A DNA stretch of 24,072 bases from an uncultured Lachnoanaerobaculum sp. (GCA_916720285.1 CAKAQP010000010.1:1-24072); one strand, 5' to 3'; positions 1 to 8,249 are shown, numbered from the stretch's first letter. Translations and numbers: made by a program. The notes: generated from the sequence alone by a model not told the origin.

Positions 1-1
1 T

Positions 2-1579
2 TACGGTGAGTTTTACGAGGAGAGGTATTTTAATAAGGGATTTGAAAATGGGGTATGGGTAGACCTTTTTGATGATGTAATCCCTATGGGTTCAAAGATA
101 TTGTTTGAATGTACAAATATGCCCGGACTTGTTTTGGCAGGTGAGATATGTGAGGATCTTTGGGTTGCCGATCCGCCAAGCATAGGACATGCACTTGCAG
201 GTGCAAATGTTATTATCAATGCCTCGGCATCAAATGATATAGTAGGTAAAAAGGCATACCGTGACAGCTTGATAAGCAATCATTCAAAGAAACTCATATG
301 TAGCTATATCTATGCAAATGCAGGAGAGGGAGAATCTACTCAGGATCTGGTATTTGGAGGACAGGGAATAATAGCGGAAAACGGTAAAATTCTGGCCGAA
401 AGTACAAGGTTTAAAAATGAAGCCGTAAGAATAGAGATAGATGTAAACAGGCTTAATTTGGAAAGAAGAAAGCAGACTACATTTAAAATAGCAGAAGGCA
501 AAGAGCGTGATCGTAAAGATTACCTGGTTATGGAGTTTGAGCTTGAGGATGAAGAGCTTGAACTTGAGAGAAACTTCGACCCGAAGCCTTTTGTACCTGA
601 TGATATGTCAAAGAGAAATGAAAGATGTGAGGAGATACTCACAATACAGGCACTTGGACTTAAGAAAAGACTCATGCACATCGGTGCAAAAAATGTTATC
701 CTTGGAATTTCGGGAGGACTGGATTCCACTCTGGCACTTCTTGTATGCGCGAAGACTTATGATATGCTGGGACTTGATAAAAGCGGTATAAAGGCTGTTA
801 CAATGCCGGGATTCGGAACTACAGACAGAACATATAATAACGCCTGTGAACTTACAAAAAGCTTTGGTGCAACTTTGGAAGAAATCTCAATAGTTGAATC
901 CATAAAGAGGCATTTTATTGATATCGGACATGATATAAATATAAAAAATATTACGTATGAGAATGCACAGGCCAGAGAAAGAACACAGATCCTTATGGAT
1001 ATAGCAAACAGAGACAATGGAATTGTTGTAGGAACGGGTGATTTGTCTGAGCTGGTACTCGGATGGGCAACGTATAACGGTGATCATATGTCAATGTATG
1101 GTGTGAATGCATCCATACCGAAGACTTTGGTAAGACATTTGGTAAATTACTATGCCGATACTACTGAGGATAAGAAAATAGCAAATATATTATATGATAT
1201 TCTTGATACACCTGTATCCCCTGAACTTTTGCCGCCTGAGAACGGAAAGATAGCACAAAAGACGGAAGATCTTGTGGGACCGTATGAATTACATGATTTC
1301 TTTTTATACAATGTACTTCGTTTCGGTTTTATGCCTTCAAAGATATACAGAATGGCAAAGAAAGCATTTAAGGATCTCTACGACGCAGAGACAATTTTAA
1401 AATGGTTGAATATTTTTTATTCAAGATTTTTCTCACAGCAGTTTAAAAGATCTGCACTGCCTGACGGCCCCAAGGTCGGAAGTATTGCAATATCTCCAAG
1501 AGGTGATCTTAGAATGCCAAGTGATGCAAGTAAGGCTTTGTGGATAAAAGATCTGGAAAATATAAAAACCGGTCGGTGA
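2..1579 (+). CDS. nadE: Glutamine-dependent NAD+ synthetase, 5'-truncated by the window
   Basis: Makes NAD+ from deamido-NAD+ and ATP, using ammonia released from glutamine by an N-terminal nitrilase-like domain. The frame is open from position 2 and the upstream residues (YGEFYEERYF) fit the family, so the ATG at 86 is internal and the true start lies before the window. 525 codons are visible; bacterial two-domain enzymes are usually about 600-680 residues, so roughly 100 or more are missing, including the early glutaminase catalytic residues. Visible marks: GEICEDLW around residue 48, whose Cys is the expected glutaminase nucleophile; the PP-loop SGGLDS at about residues 237-242, which binds ATP in the synthetase domain; and a typical C-terminal end with SPRGDLRMPSDAS. 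The next gene starts 14 nt downstream and is probably co-transcribed. Confidence 0.95.
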   Translation, partial: YGEFYEERYFNKGFENGVWVDLFDDVIPMGSKILFECTNMPGLVLAGEICEDLWVADPPSIGHALAGANVIINASASNDIVGKKAYRDSLISNHSKKLICSYIYANAGEGESTQDLVFGGQGIIAENGKILAESTRFKNEAVRIEIDVNRLNLERRKQTTFKIAEGKERDRKDYLVMEFELEDEELELERNFDPKPFVPDDMSKRNERCEEILTIQALGLKKRLMHIGAKNVILGISGGLDSTLALLVCAKTYDMLGLDKSGIKAVTMPGFGTTDRTYNNACELTKSFGATLEEISIVESIKRHFIDIGHDINIKNITYENAQARERTQILMDIANRDNGIVVGTGDLSELVLGWATYNGDHMSMYGVNASIPKTLVRHLVNYYADTTEDKKIANILYDILDTPVSPELLPPENGKIAQKTEDLVGPYELHDFFLYNVLRFGFMPSKIYRMAKKAFKDLYDAETILKWLNIFYSRFFSQQFKRSALPDGPKVGSIAISPRGDLRMPSDASKALWIKDLENIKTGR

Positions 1580-1593
1580 TATGGGAGAAGCTA

Positions 1594-2376
1594 ATGATTA
1601 CTTCATCAGGAAATAAGAAGATAAAAGATCTGGCGGCACTTATAAAAAAGAGCAATGCCAGAAAAAAATATAATGCCTATATTATTGAGGGCATCAGAAT
1701 GTTTAAAGAACTTAAAAAGGATGAGATATTGGACGTATTTGCAAGTGAAAGCTTTGAGGCTGAAAATGTGAAAATATTGTCTGAAATCTATCCGGAGTAT
1801 GAGACGGTAAGTGACAGAATATTTGAGTCGGTATCCGATACAAAAACTCCACAGGGTGTAATGGCTGTTGTAAAAAGAAAAGAATATACGCTTGAAAAAA
1901 TATTGGAAAAAAGAGATGCTTCTCATAGTTTGCTTATTCTTGACAGCCTTCAGGACCCGGGAAATCTCGGTACATTGATTAGGGCCGGAGAAGGAGCGGG
2001 GATTACAGGTATTATAATGAATGAAACCACTGTGGATATCTATAATCCTAAGGTTATACGCTCTACAATGGGATCCGTTTTCAGAGTTCCTTTTATTTAT
2101 GTAAAGGATCTTAAAGAAGTGATACAAAAGCTTTATTCAAAAAATATTAATATTTATGCAAGTAGCCTTGAAGGAGCAATTGAATACGATGCTCCGGATT
2201 ATAAAAAGGATATTGCATTTATAATAGGTAATGAGGCTGCAGGGATCTCAAAGGAAGTTTTGGATATAGTGAAAGATAAGGTAAAAATACCTATGCTTGG
2301 TGAGGTGGAGTCTTTGAATGCCGCAATTGCCGGAAGTATACTGATGTATGAGGCGGCAAGACAAAAAAGAAAATGA
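1594..2376 (+). CDS. TrmH/SpoU-family RNA 2'-O-ribose methyltransferase
   Basis: A SPOUT-class S-adenosylmethionine-dependent enzyme that methylates a ribose in rRNA or tRNA; the exact target nucleotide cannot be read from sequence. 260 residues. The first ~100 form a small substrate-binding domain that starts MITSSGNKKIKDL, typical for this group. The knotted catalytic domain has motif 1 (LDSLQDPGNLGTLIRAGEGA, residues 116-135), motif 2 (IIGNEAAGIS from 210) and motif 3 (PMLGEVESLNAAIAGS, about 233-250). I chose ATG 1594 because GGGAGAAG lies just upstream with normal spacing. An in-frame GTG at 1540 would add 18 residues overlapping nadE and has no clear ribosome site. The stop codon touches the proposed ARG box of argF. 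Confidence 0.9.
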   Translation: MITSSGNKKIKDLAALIKKSNARKKYNAYIIEGIRMFKELKKDEILDVFASESFEAENVKILSEIYPEYETVSDRIFESVSDTKTPQGVMAVVKRKEYTLEKILEKRDASHSLLILDSLQDPGNLGTLIRAGEGAGITGIIMNETTVDIYNPKVIRSTMGSVFRVPFIYVKDLKEVIQKLYSKNINIYASSLEGAIEYDAPDYKKDIAFIIGNEAAGISKEVLDIVKDKVKIPMLGEVESLNAAIAGSILMYEAARQKRK

Positions 2377-2393
2377 GTGAATTTTTATGCAGA
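2376..2393 (+). promoter_or_regulatory. ARG box: candidate ArgR/AhrC operator
   Basis: Reads AGTGAATTTTTATGCAGA. Against the E. coli ARG box consensus WNTGAATWWWWATTCANW it differs at a single position (ATGCA for ATTCA). The B. subtilis AhrC consensus allows G or T at the equivalent place on its own strand. It overlaps the proposed -35 of argF, which fits repression when arginine is plentiful. The match was made by eye; no binding data are implied. Confidence 0.55.
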
Positions 2394-2418
2394 CAAATTT
2401 ATATTTATATGATATACT
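2390..2418 (+). promoter_or_regulatory. Probable sigma-A promoter of argF
   Basis: CAGACA (4 of 6 to TTGACA), a 17-nt spacer, then TATACT (5 of 6 to TATAAT) at 2413-2418, ending 28 nt before the argF ATG. The -35 is overlapped by the ARG box-like sequence. There is no terminator between the methyltransferase gene and this site, so read-through is also possible. Confidence 0.45.
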
Positions 2419-2446
2419 GTCAAAATATTGAGAAAGGAGTATATTT

Positions 2447-3394
2447 ATGAATTTATTTGGAAGACATTTTCTTACACTAAAGGATTTTTCAAGAGAAGAG
2501 ATAGAATATTTGCTGGACTTGGCTGCAAAGCTTAAGGCGGAGAAGAGAAAAGGTATTACCGGAGACAGATTGAAGGGAAAAAATATTGCATTGTTATTTG
2601 AAAAACCTTCAACAAGGACAAGATGTGCTTTTGTTGTAGGTGCAAGAGATGAAGGAGCATTTCCTGAATATCTGGGTAAGGATGATATACAGCTCGGACA
2701 TAAGGAAAGTGTTGCAGATACGGCAAGAGTTCTCGGAAGAATGTTTGACGGAATAGAGTTCAGAGGTTTTAAACACTCCACAGTAGAAGAACTTGCAAAG
2801 TATGCAGGCGTACCGGTATGGAACGGCCTTACGGATGAGTATCATCCTACACAGATTCTGGCAGACCTGCTTACTATGAAGGAACATTTCGGAAATATTG
2901 AAGGATTAAATTTTGTTTATGTGGGTGACGGCAGAAACAATATGGCAAACTCTCTTATGATCGGAATGACAAAACTCGGAGTAAATATGACGGTTCTGGC
3001 TCCGAAATCACTACAGCCAAGTAAGGCGCTTATAAATTTGTGTGAAGAGTATGCAAAATCATCAGGAGCCAAGCTTATTATAAGTGATAATACGGATGCC
3101 GTTATGGATGCGGATGTAATATATACAGATGTCTGGGCTTCAATGGGTGAAGAGGATAAAGCGAAGGAAAGAATCGAACTTTTAAGACCTTATCAGGTAA
3201 ATACGGAACTGATGAAAAAAACAGGAAAGGAAAGTACAATATTTATGCACTGTCTGCCTGCAGTAAAGGGATACGAGGTAACTGAGGATGTGTTTGAAAG
3301 CGCAAAATCGGTGGTGTTTGATGAGGCTGAAAATCGTATGCACACTATTAAGGCGGTGATGGTAGCTACATTGGGTAAAGGAGATGACAGGTAG
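2447..3394 (+). CDS. argF: Ornithine carbamoyltransferase
   Basis: Transfers the carbamoyl group of carbamoyl phosphate to ornithine, giving citrulline, in the cytoplasm. 315 residues, normal for the family. The carbamoyl-phosphate loop STRTR is at residues 55-59, HPTQ at 133-136, the ornithine-side DVWASMGEE (SMG) loop near 230, and HCLPA at 268-272. The start has AGAAAGGAG eight nt upstream. OTCases act in arginine synthesis (argF) or in the reverse direction in arginine degradation (arcB); protein sequence alone separates these poorly. There is no arcA or arcC beside it and an ARG box-like operator overlaps its promoter, so I infer the biosynthetic role. No other arg genes are in the window. 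Confidence 0.92.
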   Translation: MNLFGRHFLTLKDFSREEIEYLLDLAAKLKAEKRKGITGDRLKGKNIALLFEKPSTRTRCAFVVGARDEGAFPEYLGKDDIQLGHKESVADTARVLGRMFDGIEFRGFKHSTVEELAKYAGVPVWNGLTDEYHPTQILADLLTMKEHFGNIEGLNFVYVGDGRNNMANSLMIGMTKLGVNMTVLAPKSLQPSKALINLCEEYAKSSGAKLIISDNTDAVMDADVIYTDVWASMGEEDKAKERIELLRPYQVNTELMKKTGKESTIFMHCLPAVKGYEVTEDVFESAKSVVFDEAENRMHTIKAVMVATLGKGDDR

Positions 3395-3671
3395 AAGAAA
3401 GCAGGGGTTTCTTTTGTTCAGGGATATAATGCATGTGATACTTGCAATTGTTATCATAGTGATGGTGGTATTCGCGTTTTTATCACCAAATAAGTATGCA
3501 ATATTTTTCCCTTTGATATTTTTATTGTTTTCAGTAAGTTGTCTGTTGGATGCAATAAAATATTTCAAGAATGAGGAACATTTAAAGTACAGTTTTATAA
3601 AAGCAATTATAATGTTTGTTTTATTTTTGTTTATGCTTTTAATGTCAACTATAGGATTTTTAAATATTTAA
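3384..3671 (+). CDS. Small membrane protein of unknown function (three predicted TM helices)
   Basis: 95 residues with a short basic N-end (MTGRRKQ) and three hydrophobic stretches, about residues 15-34, 38-54 and 70-92. A charged loop (KYFKNEEHLKYS) lies between the second and third. I do not recognise a function; similar short, three-helix proteins of DUF type occur in Lachnospiraceae. The ATG lies inside the last codons of argF (11-nt overlap), so translation is probably coupled. The only good SD, AAAGGAG, touches this ATG directly with no spacing, which is unusual. An in-frame ATG at 3429 (residue 16, just before the first helix) is the alternative start. A strong hairpin begins two nt after the stop. 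Confidence 0.6.
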   Translation: MTGRRKQGFLLFRDIMHVILAIVIIVMVVFAFLSPNKYAIFFPLIFLLFSVSCLLDAIKYFKNEEHLKYSFIKAIIMFVLFLFMLLMSTIGFLNI

Positions 3672-3672
3672 C

Positions 3673-3720
3673 TGATATGCACCTGAAAATAAAGTTTATT
3701 TTCAGGTGCATATTAATTTT
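3673..3720 (+). terminator. Strong hairpin after argF and the small membrane gene
   Basis: Perfect inverted repeat ATGCACCTGAAAATAAA (3677-3693) / TTTATTTTCAGGTGCAT (3695-3711) around a single G. Four more pairs, one a G-T, extend it to about 21 bp. In RNA the loop must open to three or more bases. Only a weak T-rich tail follows (TATTAATTTT). It separates the argF unit from the division cluster. Confidence 0.7.
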
Positions 3721-3734
3721 AAGAATATAAAAAC

Positions 3735-3763
3735 TTGATTTTTTTACCGGAGTAGTCTAATAT
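3735..3763 (+). promoter_or_regulatory. Possible promoter of the rsmH-ftsQ operon
   Basis: TTGATT (3735-3740), 17-nt spacer, TAATAT (3758-3763), each 4 of 6 to consensus, in the 156-nt gap between the hairpin and rsmH. This is the only reasonable sigma-A match in the gap. The transcript would have a leader of about 55-60 nt. A short GTGGTGGAGTTGTG stretch follows at 3771. Confidence 0.4.
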
Positions 3764-3827
3764 TCTTATAGTGGTGGAGTTGTGCTTAGGTATATCCTCC
3801 GCAGATATTATAGGGATGGGATTTATT

Positions 3828-4763
3828 ATGACTTTCAATCACAAATCGGTGCTTTTGAATGAAGTGATAGAATCTTTGAATATAAAAGCCGACGGCTGCT
3901 ATGTTGACGGCACTTTAGGTGGTGGAGGACATGCCTTAGAAGTGGTTAAACGACTGGGAAGCGGTAAACTCATAGGAATTGACCAGGACGCGGATGCTAT
4001 TAAGGCTGCTACTCAAAGATTGAATGATTACAGGAATAATGTTATTATTATAAGAGACAACTATGTTAATATAGAAAATATATTAAAAGGAGAAAACATA
4101 GACAAGGTTGACGGAATATACATTGATCTTGGAGTATCTTCATATCAGCTTGACACTGCCGAAAGAGGTTTTACCTATAGATATGATGCTCCGCTTGATA
4201 TGAGAATGGATGACAGAAACGAGTTAAAGGCGTCCGATATTGTAAACGATTATTCGGAGTCGGAACTCTTTCATATCATCAGAGACTATGGTGAAGACAG
4301 ATTTGCAAAGAATATTGCAAAACATATTGTTGAATATAGGAATAAGAAGAGAATAGAAACAACATTTGAGTTGGTAGATATTATAAAAGCTTCAATTCCT
4401 ATGAAAATACAGGTAACAGGAGGGCATCCTGCAAAGAGAACATTTCAGGCAATAAGGATTGAATTAAACAAAGAGCTTGAGGTTTTGACCGATTCATTAA
4501 ATGTAATGATTGATTTATTGAAACCGGGAGGAAGATTGTCTGTTATCACATTTCATTCTTTGGAGGACAGAATAGTAAAGCAAGCATTTAAAAAAGCTGA
4601 GTCACCATGTGTTTGTCCGAAAAAGTTTCCTGTCTGTGTTTGCGGGAATAAATCAAAGGGAAGAGTTATTACGAGAAAGGCGATACTGCCAAGTGAGGAG
4701 GAGCTGGAGGAAAATTCCAGATCCAAAAGTGCAAAACTTAGAGTATTTGAAAAGGGAGTCTAA
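3828..4763 (+). CDS. rsmH: 16S rRNA (cytosine(1402)-N(4))-methyltransferase RsmH
   Basis: The S-adenosylmethionine-dependent enzyme (formerly MraW) that N4-methylates C1402 in the decoding centre of 16S rRNA. 311 residues, the usual length. The SAM-binding loop VDGTLGGGGH is at residues 26-35. DLGVSSYQLD and PLDMRMD follow, then ITFHSLEDRIVK. The family's Cys-rich stretch CVCPKKFPVCVCG starts at 261, and the end is SAKLRVFEK. ATG 3828 gives the classic N-terminus MTFNHKSVLLNEV with GGGATGGG seven nt upstream. An in-frame GTG at 3771 would add 19 unlikely residues. It heads the division cluster; the usual upstream neighbour mraZ is absent. The stop codon is directly followed by the ftsL ATG. 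Confidence 0.96.
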   Translation: MTFNHKSVLLNEVIESLNIKADGCYVDGTLGGGGHALEVVKRLGSGKLIGIDQDADAIKAATQRLNDYRNNVIIIRDNYVNIENILKGENIDKVDGIYIDLGVSSYQLDTAERGFTYRYDAPLDMRMDDRNELKASDIVNDYSESELFHIIRDYGEDRFAKNIAKHIVEYRNKKRIETTFELVDIIKASIPMKIQVTGGHPAKRTFQAIRIELNKELEVLTDSLNVMIDLLKPGGRLSVITFHSLEDRIVKQAFKKAESPCVCPKKFPVCVCGNKSKGRVITRKAILPSEEELEENSRSKSAKLRVFEKGV

Positions 4764-5270
4764 ATGAAAGAAATCAGTAAAAGAAAAAGGCAAGGAACGA
4801 AGAAAAAGCAGGGTGCAGAGATAGAATATTATGTAGACGGTAATGTTGTAAGAAAAGTGGAAACAGCCGTTCCGAAAAAAGCACCTAAGTCTTCTGAAGG
4901 TGAAGCGACAAAGACCAACAGAATAATAAGGAAAAACAGGGAAAGAGCATTATCAATGAACTTCCCTTATCTTGTTGTTTTTTCAGCGGCTATGATAGCC
5001 ATGCTGTTTTTGTGTGCAAACTACATTGCAATGCAGTCAAAGTTGACTTCCACTATAAAGCAGACACAAAAAAACGAGTCAAATCTTGAAAAGTTAAGAA
5101 ATGAAAATGATTCGCTGGAGAATATGATTGCGACTTACGTTGATTTGGATCATATATATGATGTAGCTACAAATAAGTTGGGTATGATTTATGCTAAGAA
5201 GAATCAAGTTATAACATACGAAAAAACGGAAAGTGAATATGTCAGACAATTTGAAGATATCCCGAGATAA
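4764..5270 (+). CDS. ftsL: FtsL-like divisome protein (septum formation initiator type)
   Basis: Bitopic protein expected to form the FtsL-FtsB/DivIC-FtsQ/DivIB complex that activates septal FtsW and its PBP. 168 residues: a long basic cytoplasmic tail (1-66), one TM helix (about 68-90), then an extracellular coiled coil with heptad-like Leu/Asn pattern (about 92-122) and a conserved-looking tail (DHIYDVATNKLGMIY). FtsL proteins are usually about 100-120 residues, so the tail is an extension. Sequence similarity in this family is low, so the call rests on topology and on position between rsmH and the class B PBP. The ATG touches the rsmH stop, and the end overlaps the PBP start by 32 nt. Confidence 0.8.
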   Translation: MKEISKRKRQGTKKKQGAEIEYYVDGNVVRKVETAVPKKAPKSSEGEATKTNRIIRKNRERALSMNFPYLVVFSAAMIAMLFLCANYIAMQSKLTSTIKQTQKNESNLEKLRNENDSLENMIATYVDLDHIYDVATNKLGMIYAKKNQVITYEKTESEYVRQFEDIPR

Positions 5271-7257
5271 AAAGGGGAATAATAAAAAAGGTAAGGACGG
5301 AAGTACTTCCAATCCTTTAGATAATTTGCAGGGAAGGCTTGTAATCATCCTGACTATGATTATACTTGCTTTCGCTGCATTGTTTTTTAAGATTATAATG
5401 TTACAAACAAGTAAGTCTGATGAATACAATCAGAAGATTCTGTCACAGCAAAAATATGATTCAAGAGATATACCTTATAAAAGAGGTGATATACTCGATA
5501 GAAACGGAACATATATTGCTACAAGTGAAAAGGTTTACAATTTGATAATTGATCCGAAACAAATAAACAGCGATCAGGAAGATTATCTGAATGCTACAGT
5601 ATCTATACTGAGTGAAGTTTTCGGATACAGCGCCGATGAGTTGAAAAGTACTATTGCAGAAAAGTCGGACAGCTCATATGTAAAATATGCTAAAGATATA
5701 AGTTATGAGCAAAAAACAGCTTTTGACGAGAAAAAAGAAGAGTACAATAAGTCTTACAAAGAGAGTAAAAGCTCTGAAAGAGTATACGGTATCTGGTTTG
5801 AAGAAAGTTATGTACGAAGATATCCTTACGGTTCAAGCGCATGTAATGTTATAGGTTTTGCAAATAATGAAGATTTGAGCGGTAATTCCGGAATAGAGCA
5901 GTATTACAATGATCAATTAATCGGGGTATCGGGCAGAGAATACGGATATTTAAATGATGAATCGTCTCTTGAAAGAGTGATTAAAAATCCTACAGACGGA
6001 AATAAGGTGGTTTCGACCATAGATTTGAATATTCAAAAGATTGTGGAAAAACATATTGCCGAATGGCAAAGTTCTACAGGTTCAAATATGACTGCGGCAA
6101 TAGTGATGAATCCAAATAACGGTGAAATTCTTGCTTTGGCTACCAGCAGAACATTTGATTTGAATAATCCGAGAGATTTGAATAATTATTACTCACCCGA
6201 ACAGCAGGCCGAGATGGATGACAAGGCAAAGGTGGATGCGCTCAGTAATATATGGAGAAACTATGCTGTCAGCGATACATATGAGCCGGGTTCACCTTCA
6301 AAGGTATTTACGGTAGCCTCAGCCATGGAAGAGGGCGTTATAACAGGTAATGAAAGCTATGACTGTAAGGGATTTGAAGAGGTAGGCGGTTGGAAGATAA
6401 GATGCGTCAACAGAAACGGTCACGGTGTATTAAATGTTACCGAGGCTCTTATGGAGTCATGTAATGTGGCTATGATGGATATTTCAAGAGCCGAAGGAAG
6501 TCAGAAATTTTATGAATATCAAAAGGTATTCGGATTCGGTTCAAAGACAGCAATAGATTTGCCGGGAGAAGCGGATACAAGCGGACTTATACATACTGCG
6601 GATAATGCAAGTGCAACGGATCTTGCAACAAACTCTTTCGGACAAAATTATAATACAACTATGATTCAACTTGCGGCTGCGTATTCATCTGTTGTAAACG
6701 GCGGTTCATATTATCAACCTCATGTTGTAAAACAGATTTTGAATTCAAAAGGTGCAATAATAGAAAATATTGAGCCGGAGCTTGTAAGAGAGACGGTTTC
6801 CGCACATACCACAGCGCTTAGAAGAACTGTAGCTGAAGGAACAGGTAGTGCAGCGGCGGTTGCGGGTTATGATGTCGGTGGAAAAACCGGTACTGCAGAG
6901 AAGTATCCCAGAGGAAACGGAAATTATCTGGTTTCATTTATAGGAAGCGTACCTGCACAGGCGCCGGAAGTTGTTTGCTATGTTCTTGTGGATACTCCTC
7001 ATGTGGCGGATCAGGCAAGATCTGCATATGCAAGCTCCTTGTTCTCAAAAATCATGACTGAAGTATTGCCATATATGAATATATATTCAAATGTAGACGA
7101 AAGTATAGATGTAAGTTCATTCCCGACTGCAGAGGGCATTACAGACAGCAATACTCCAAAGCAAGAGGAGTCAAAGAACTATTCTACAGAAGAAGTAATA
7201 CCTAACGACGGCGGAAACGGACTTCCGGGAGCACCTGCCGGAGAGGGAGAAGAATAA
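5239..7257 (+). CDS. ftsI: Class B penicillin-binding protein (FtsI/PBP2B/SpoVD type)
   Basis: Septal peptidoglycan transpeptidase, expected partner of FtsW. 672 residues from ATG 5239 (an in-frame GTG at 5233 adds two). A short Lys-rich tail is followed by one TM helix (about 33-53). The PBP dimer domain begins with YKRGDILDRNG near 74. The transpeptidase domain has the active-site SxxK as SPSK (Ser352, Lys355), SxN as SCN (407-409) and KTG at 549-551 (GGKTGTAEK). No PASTA domain follows; the C-terminus is a Gly/Glu/Pro-rich tail. Without PASTA it cannot be assigned as SpoVD (sporulation) rather than vegetative PBP2B, and position in the cluster favours septal division. It overlaps the ftsL end, suggesting coupled translation. 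Confidence 0.93.
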   Translation: MSDNLKISRDKKGNNKKGKDGSTSNPLDNLQGRLVIILTMIILAFAALFFKIIMLQTSKSDEYNQKILSQQKYDSRDIPYKRGDILDRNGTYIATSEKVYNLIIDPKQINSDQEDYLNATVSILSEVFGYSADELKSTIAEKSDSSYVKYAKDISYEQKTAFDEKKEEYNKSYKESKSSERVYGIWFEESYVRRYPYGSSACNVIGFANNEDLSGNSGIEQYYNDQLIGVSGREYGYLNDESSLERVIKNPTDGNKVVSTIDLNIQKIVEKHIAEWQSSTGSNMTAAIVMNPNNGEILALATSRTFDLNNPRDLNNYYSPEQQAEMDDKAKVDALSNIWRNYAVSDTYEPGSPSKVFTVASAMEEGVITGNESYDCKGFEEVGGWKIRCVNRNGHGVLNVTEALMESCNVAMMDISRAEGSQKFYEYQKVFGFGSKTAIDLPGEADTSGLIHTADNASATDLATNSFGQNYNTTMIQLAAAYSSVVNGGSYYQPHVVKQILNSKGAIIENIEPELVRETVSAHTTALRRTVAEGTGSAAAVAGYDVGGKTGTAEKYPRGNGNYLVSFIGSVPAQAPEVVCYVLVDTPHVADQARSAYASSLFSKIMTEVLPYMNIYSNVDESIDVSSFPTAEGITDSNTPKQEESKNYSTEEVIPNDGGNGLPGAPAGEGEE

Positions 7258-7272
7258 AATTTTGGAGATATT

Positions 7273-8241
7273 ATGTTAAGAGATACATTGATTGCATTAT
7301 TGATAGGTTTCGTTGTTACTGCAATTGCATGCCCTTTGTTTATTCCTGTTTTGCACAGGCTTAAATTCGGACAGATGGTAAGGGATGACGGGCCTAAGGA
7401 ACATTTGAAAAAGACAGGTACTCCCACGATGGGCGGAATTTCATTTCTGGCCGGCATATTGGTTGCAAGCCTGTTTTTAATACCTAAGTATAAAGAAGTG
7501 GCGGTAGTATTCTTATTTACTATATCCTATGGTATAATAGGATTTTTGGATGATATGCTGAAAATAAAGAAAAAACAGTCTGAAGGACTGAAGTCATCAC
7601 AAAAATTTATACTTCAGCTTGTAGTCAGTGTGATTTTTATAATATATCTGTATAAAATATATGGACTTGACTATGGTGTTCTTATACCTTTTACAGGTTC
7701 ATTTGATAAAGGTATAATATTAAAGCTTGGTATTATATGGATACCTTTCGCACTGTTTGTGATACTTGGAACTGATAACGGTGTGAATTTTACTGACGGA
7801 CTTGACGGATTATGCTCAACCGTTACAGTTATAGTAGCATTATTCTTTATGCTTATAGGATTAAAAGGCGGTTTTTCGGTTACACCTGTTACCGGTGCGG
7901 TTATAGGCAGTCTTATGGGATTTTTGATATTTAATGCTTATCCGGCCAAGGTATTTATGGGAGACACGGGTTCTTTGGCACTTGGAGGTTTTGTCGCGTC
8001 ATATGCACTTATGTGCAGGATACCTGTATTTATTGCAGTTATCGGATTTATATATATGATTGAGGTAATATCGGTAATAATTCAGGTGGGATATTTTAAA
8101 GCTACAAAAGGCAAAAGATTTTTTAAGATGGCACCTATACATCACCATTTTGAACTCTGTGGCTGGTCTGAGACAAGGACTGTGACAGTATTTGGTATAG
8201 TTACCATAATACTTGGTATTTTAGTTTATCTGTTTATGTAG
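7273..8241 (+). CDS. mraY: Phospho-N-acetylmuramoyl-pentapeptide transferase MraY
   Basis: Integral membrane enzyme that moves phospho-MurNAc-pentapeptide from UDP to undecaprenyl phosphate, making lipid I. 322 residues with about ten hydrophobic helices. Family signatures are all present: RDDGPKEH (37-44), GTPTMGG (49-55), the Asp pair of DDMLK (93-94), NFTDGLDGL (172-180), MGDTGS (229-234) and the HHH motif in MAPIHHHF (290-292). GGAG sits five nt upstream of the ATG, in the 15-nt gap after the PBP gene. The stop overlaps the ribosome site of murD, so the two are translated together. murF, which often precedes mraY, is missing here. Confidence 0.97.
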   Translation: MLRDTLIALLIGFVVTAIACPLFIPVLHRLKFGQMVRDDGPKEHLKKTGTPTMGGISFLAGILVASLFLIPKYKEVAVVFLFTISYGIIGFLDDMLKIKKKQSEGLKSSQKFILQLVVSVIFIIYLYKIYGLDYGVLIPFTGSFDKGIILKLGIIWIPFALFVILGTDNGVNFTDGLDGLCSTVTVIVALFFMLIGLKGGFSVTPVTGAVIGSLMGFLIFNAYPAKVFMGDTGSLALGGFVASYALMCRIPVFIAVIGFIYMIEVISVIIQVGYFKATKGKRFFKMAPIHHHFELCGWSETRTVTVFGIVTIILGILVYLFM

Positions 8242-8249
8242 GAGGCAAT

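Noticed and set aside
86..88. ATG at 86 as the real start of nadE
   Set aside because: The frame stays open to the window edge and the upstream residues match the glutaminase domain, so it is internal.
1606..2127. 173-codon minus-strand frame opposite the TrmH-family gene
   Set aside because: Composition is typical of a reverse-complement shadow and the sense strand carries all three SpoU motifs.
3771..3784. GTGGTGGAGTTGTG as possible MraZ-binding repeats
   Set aside because: At best one and a half loosely matching units instead of three or more regular repeats, and mraZ is absent from the locus.
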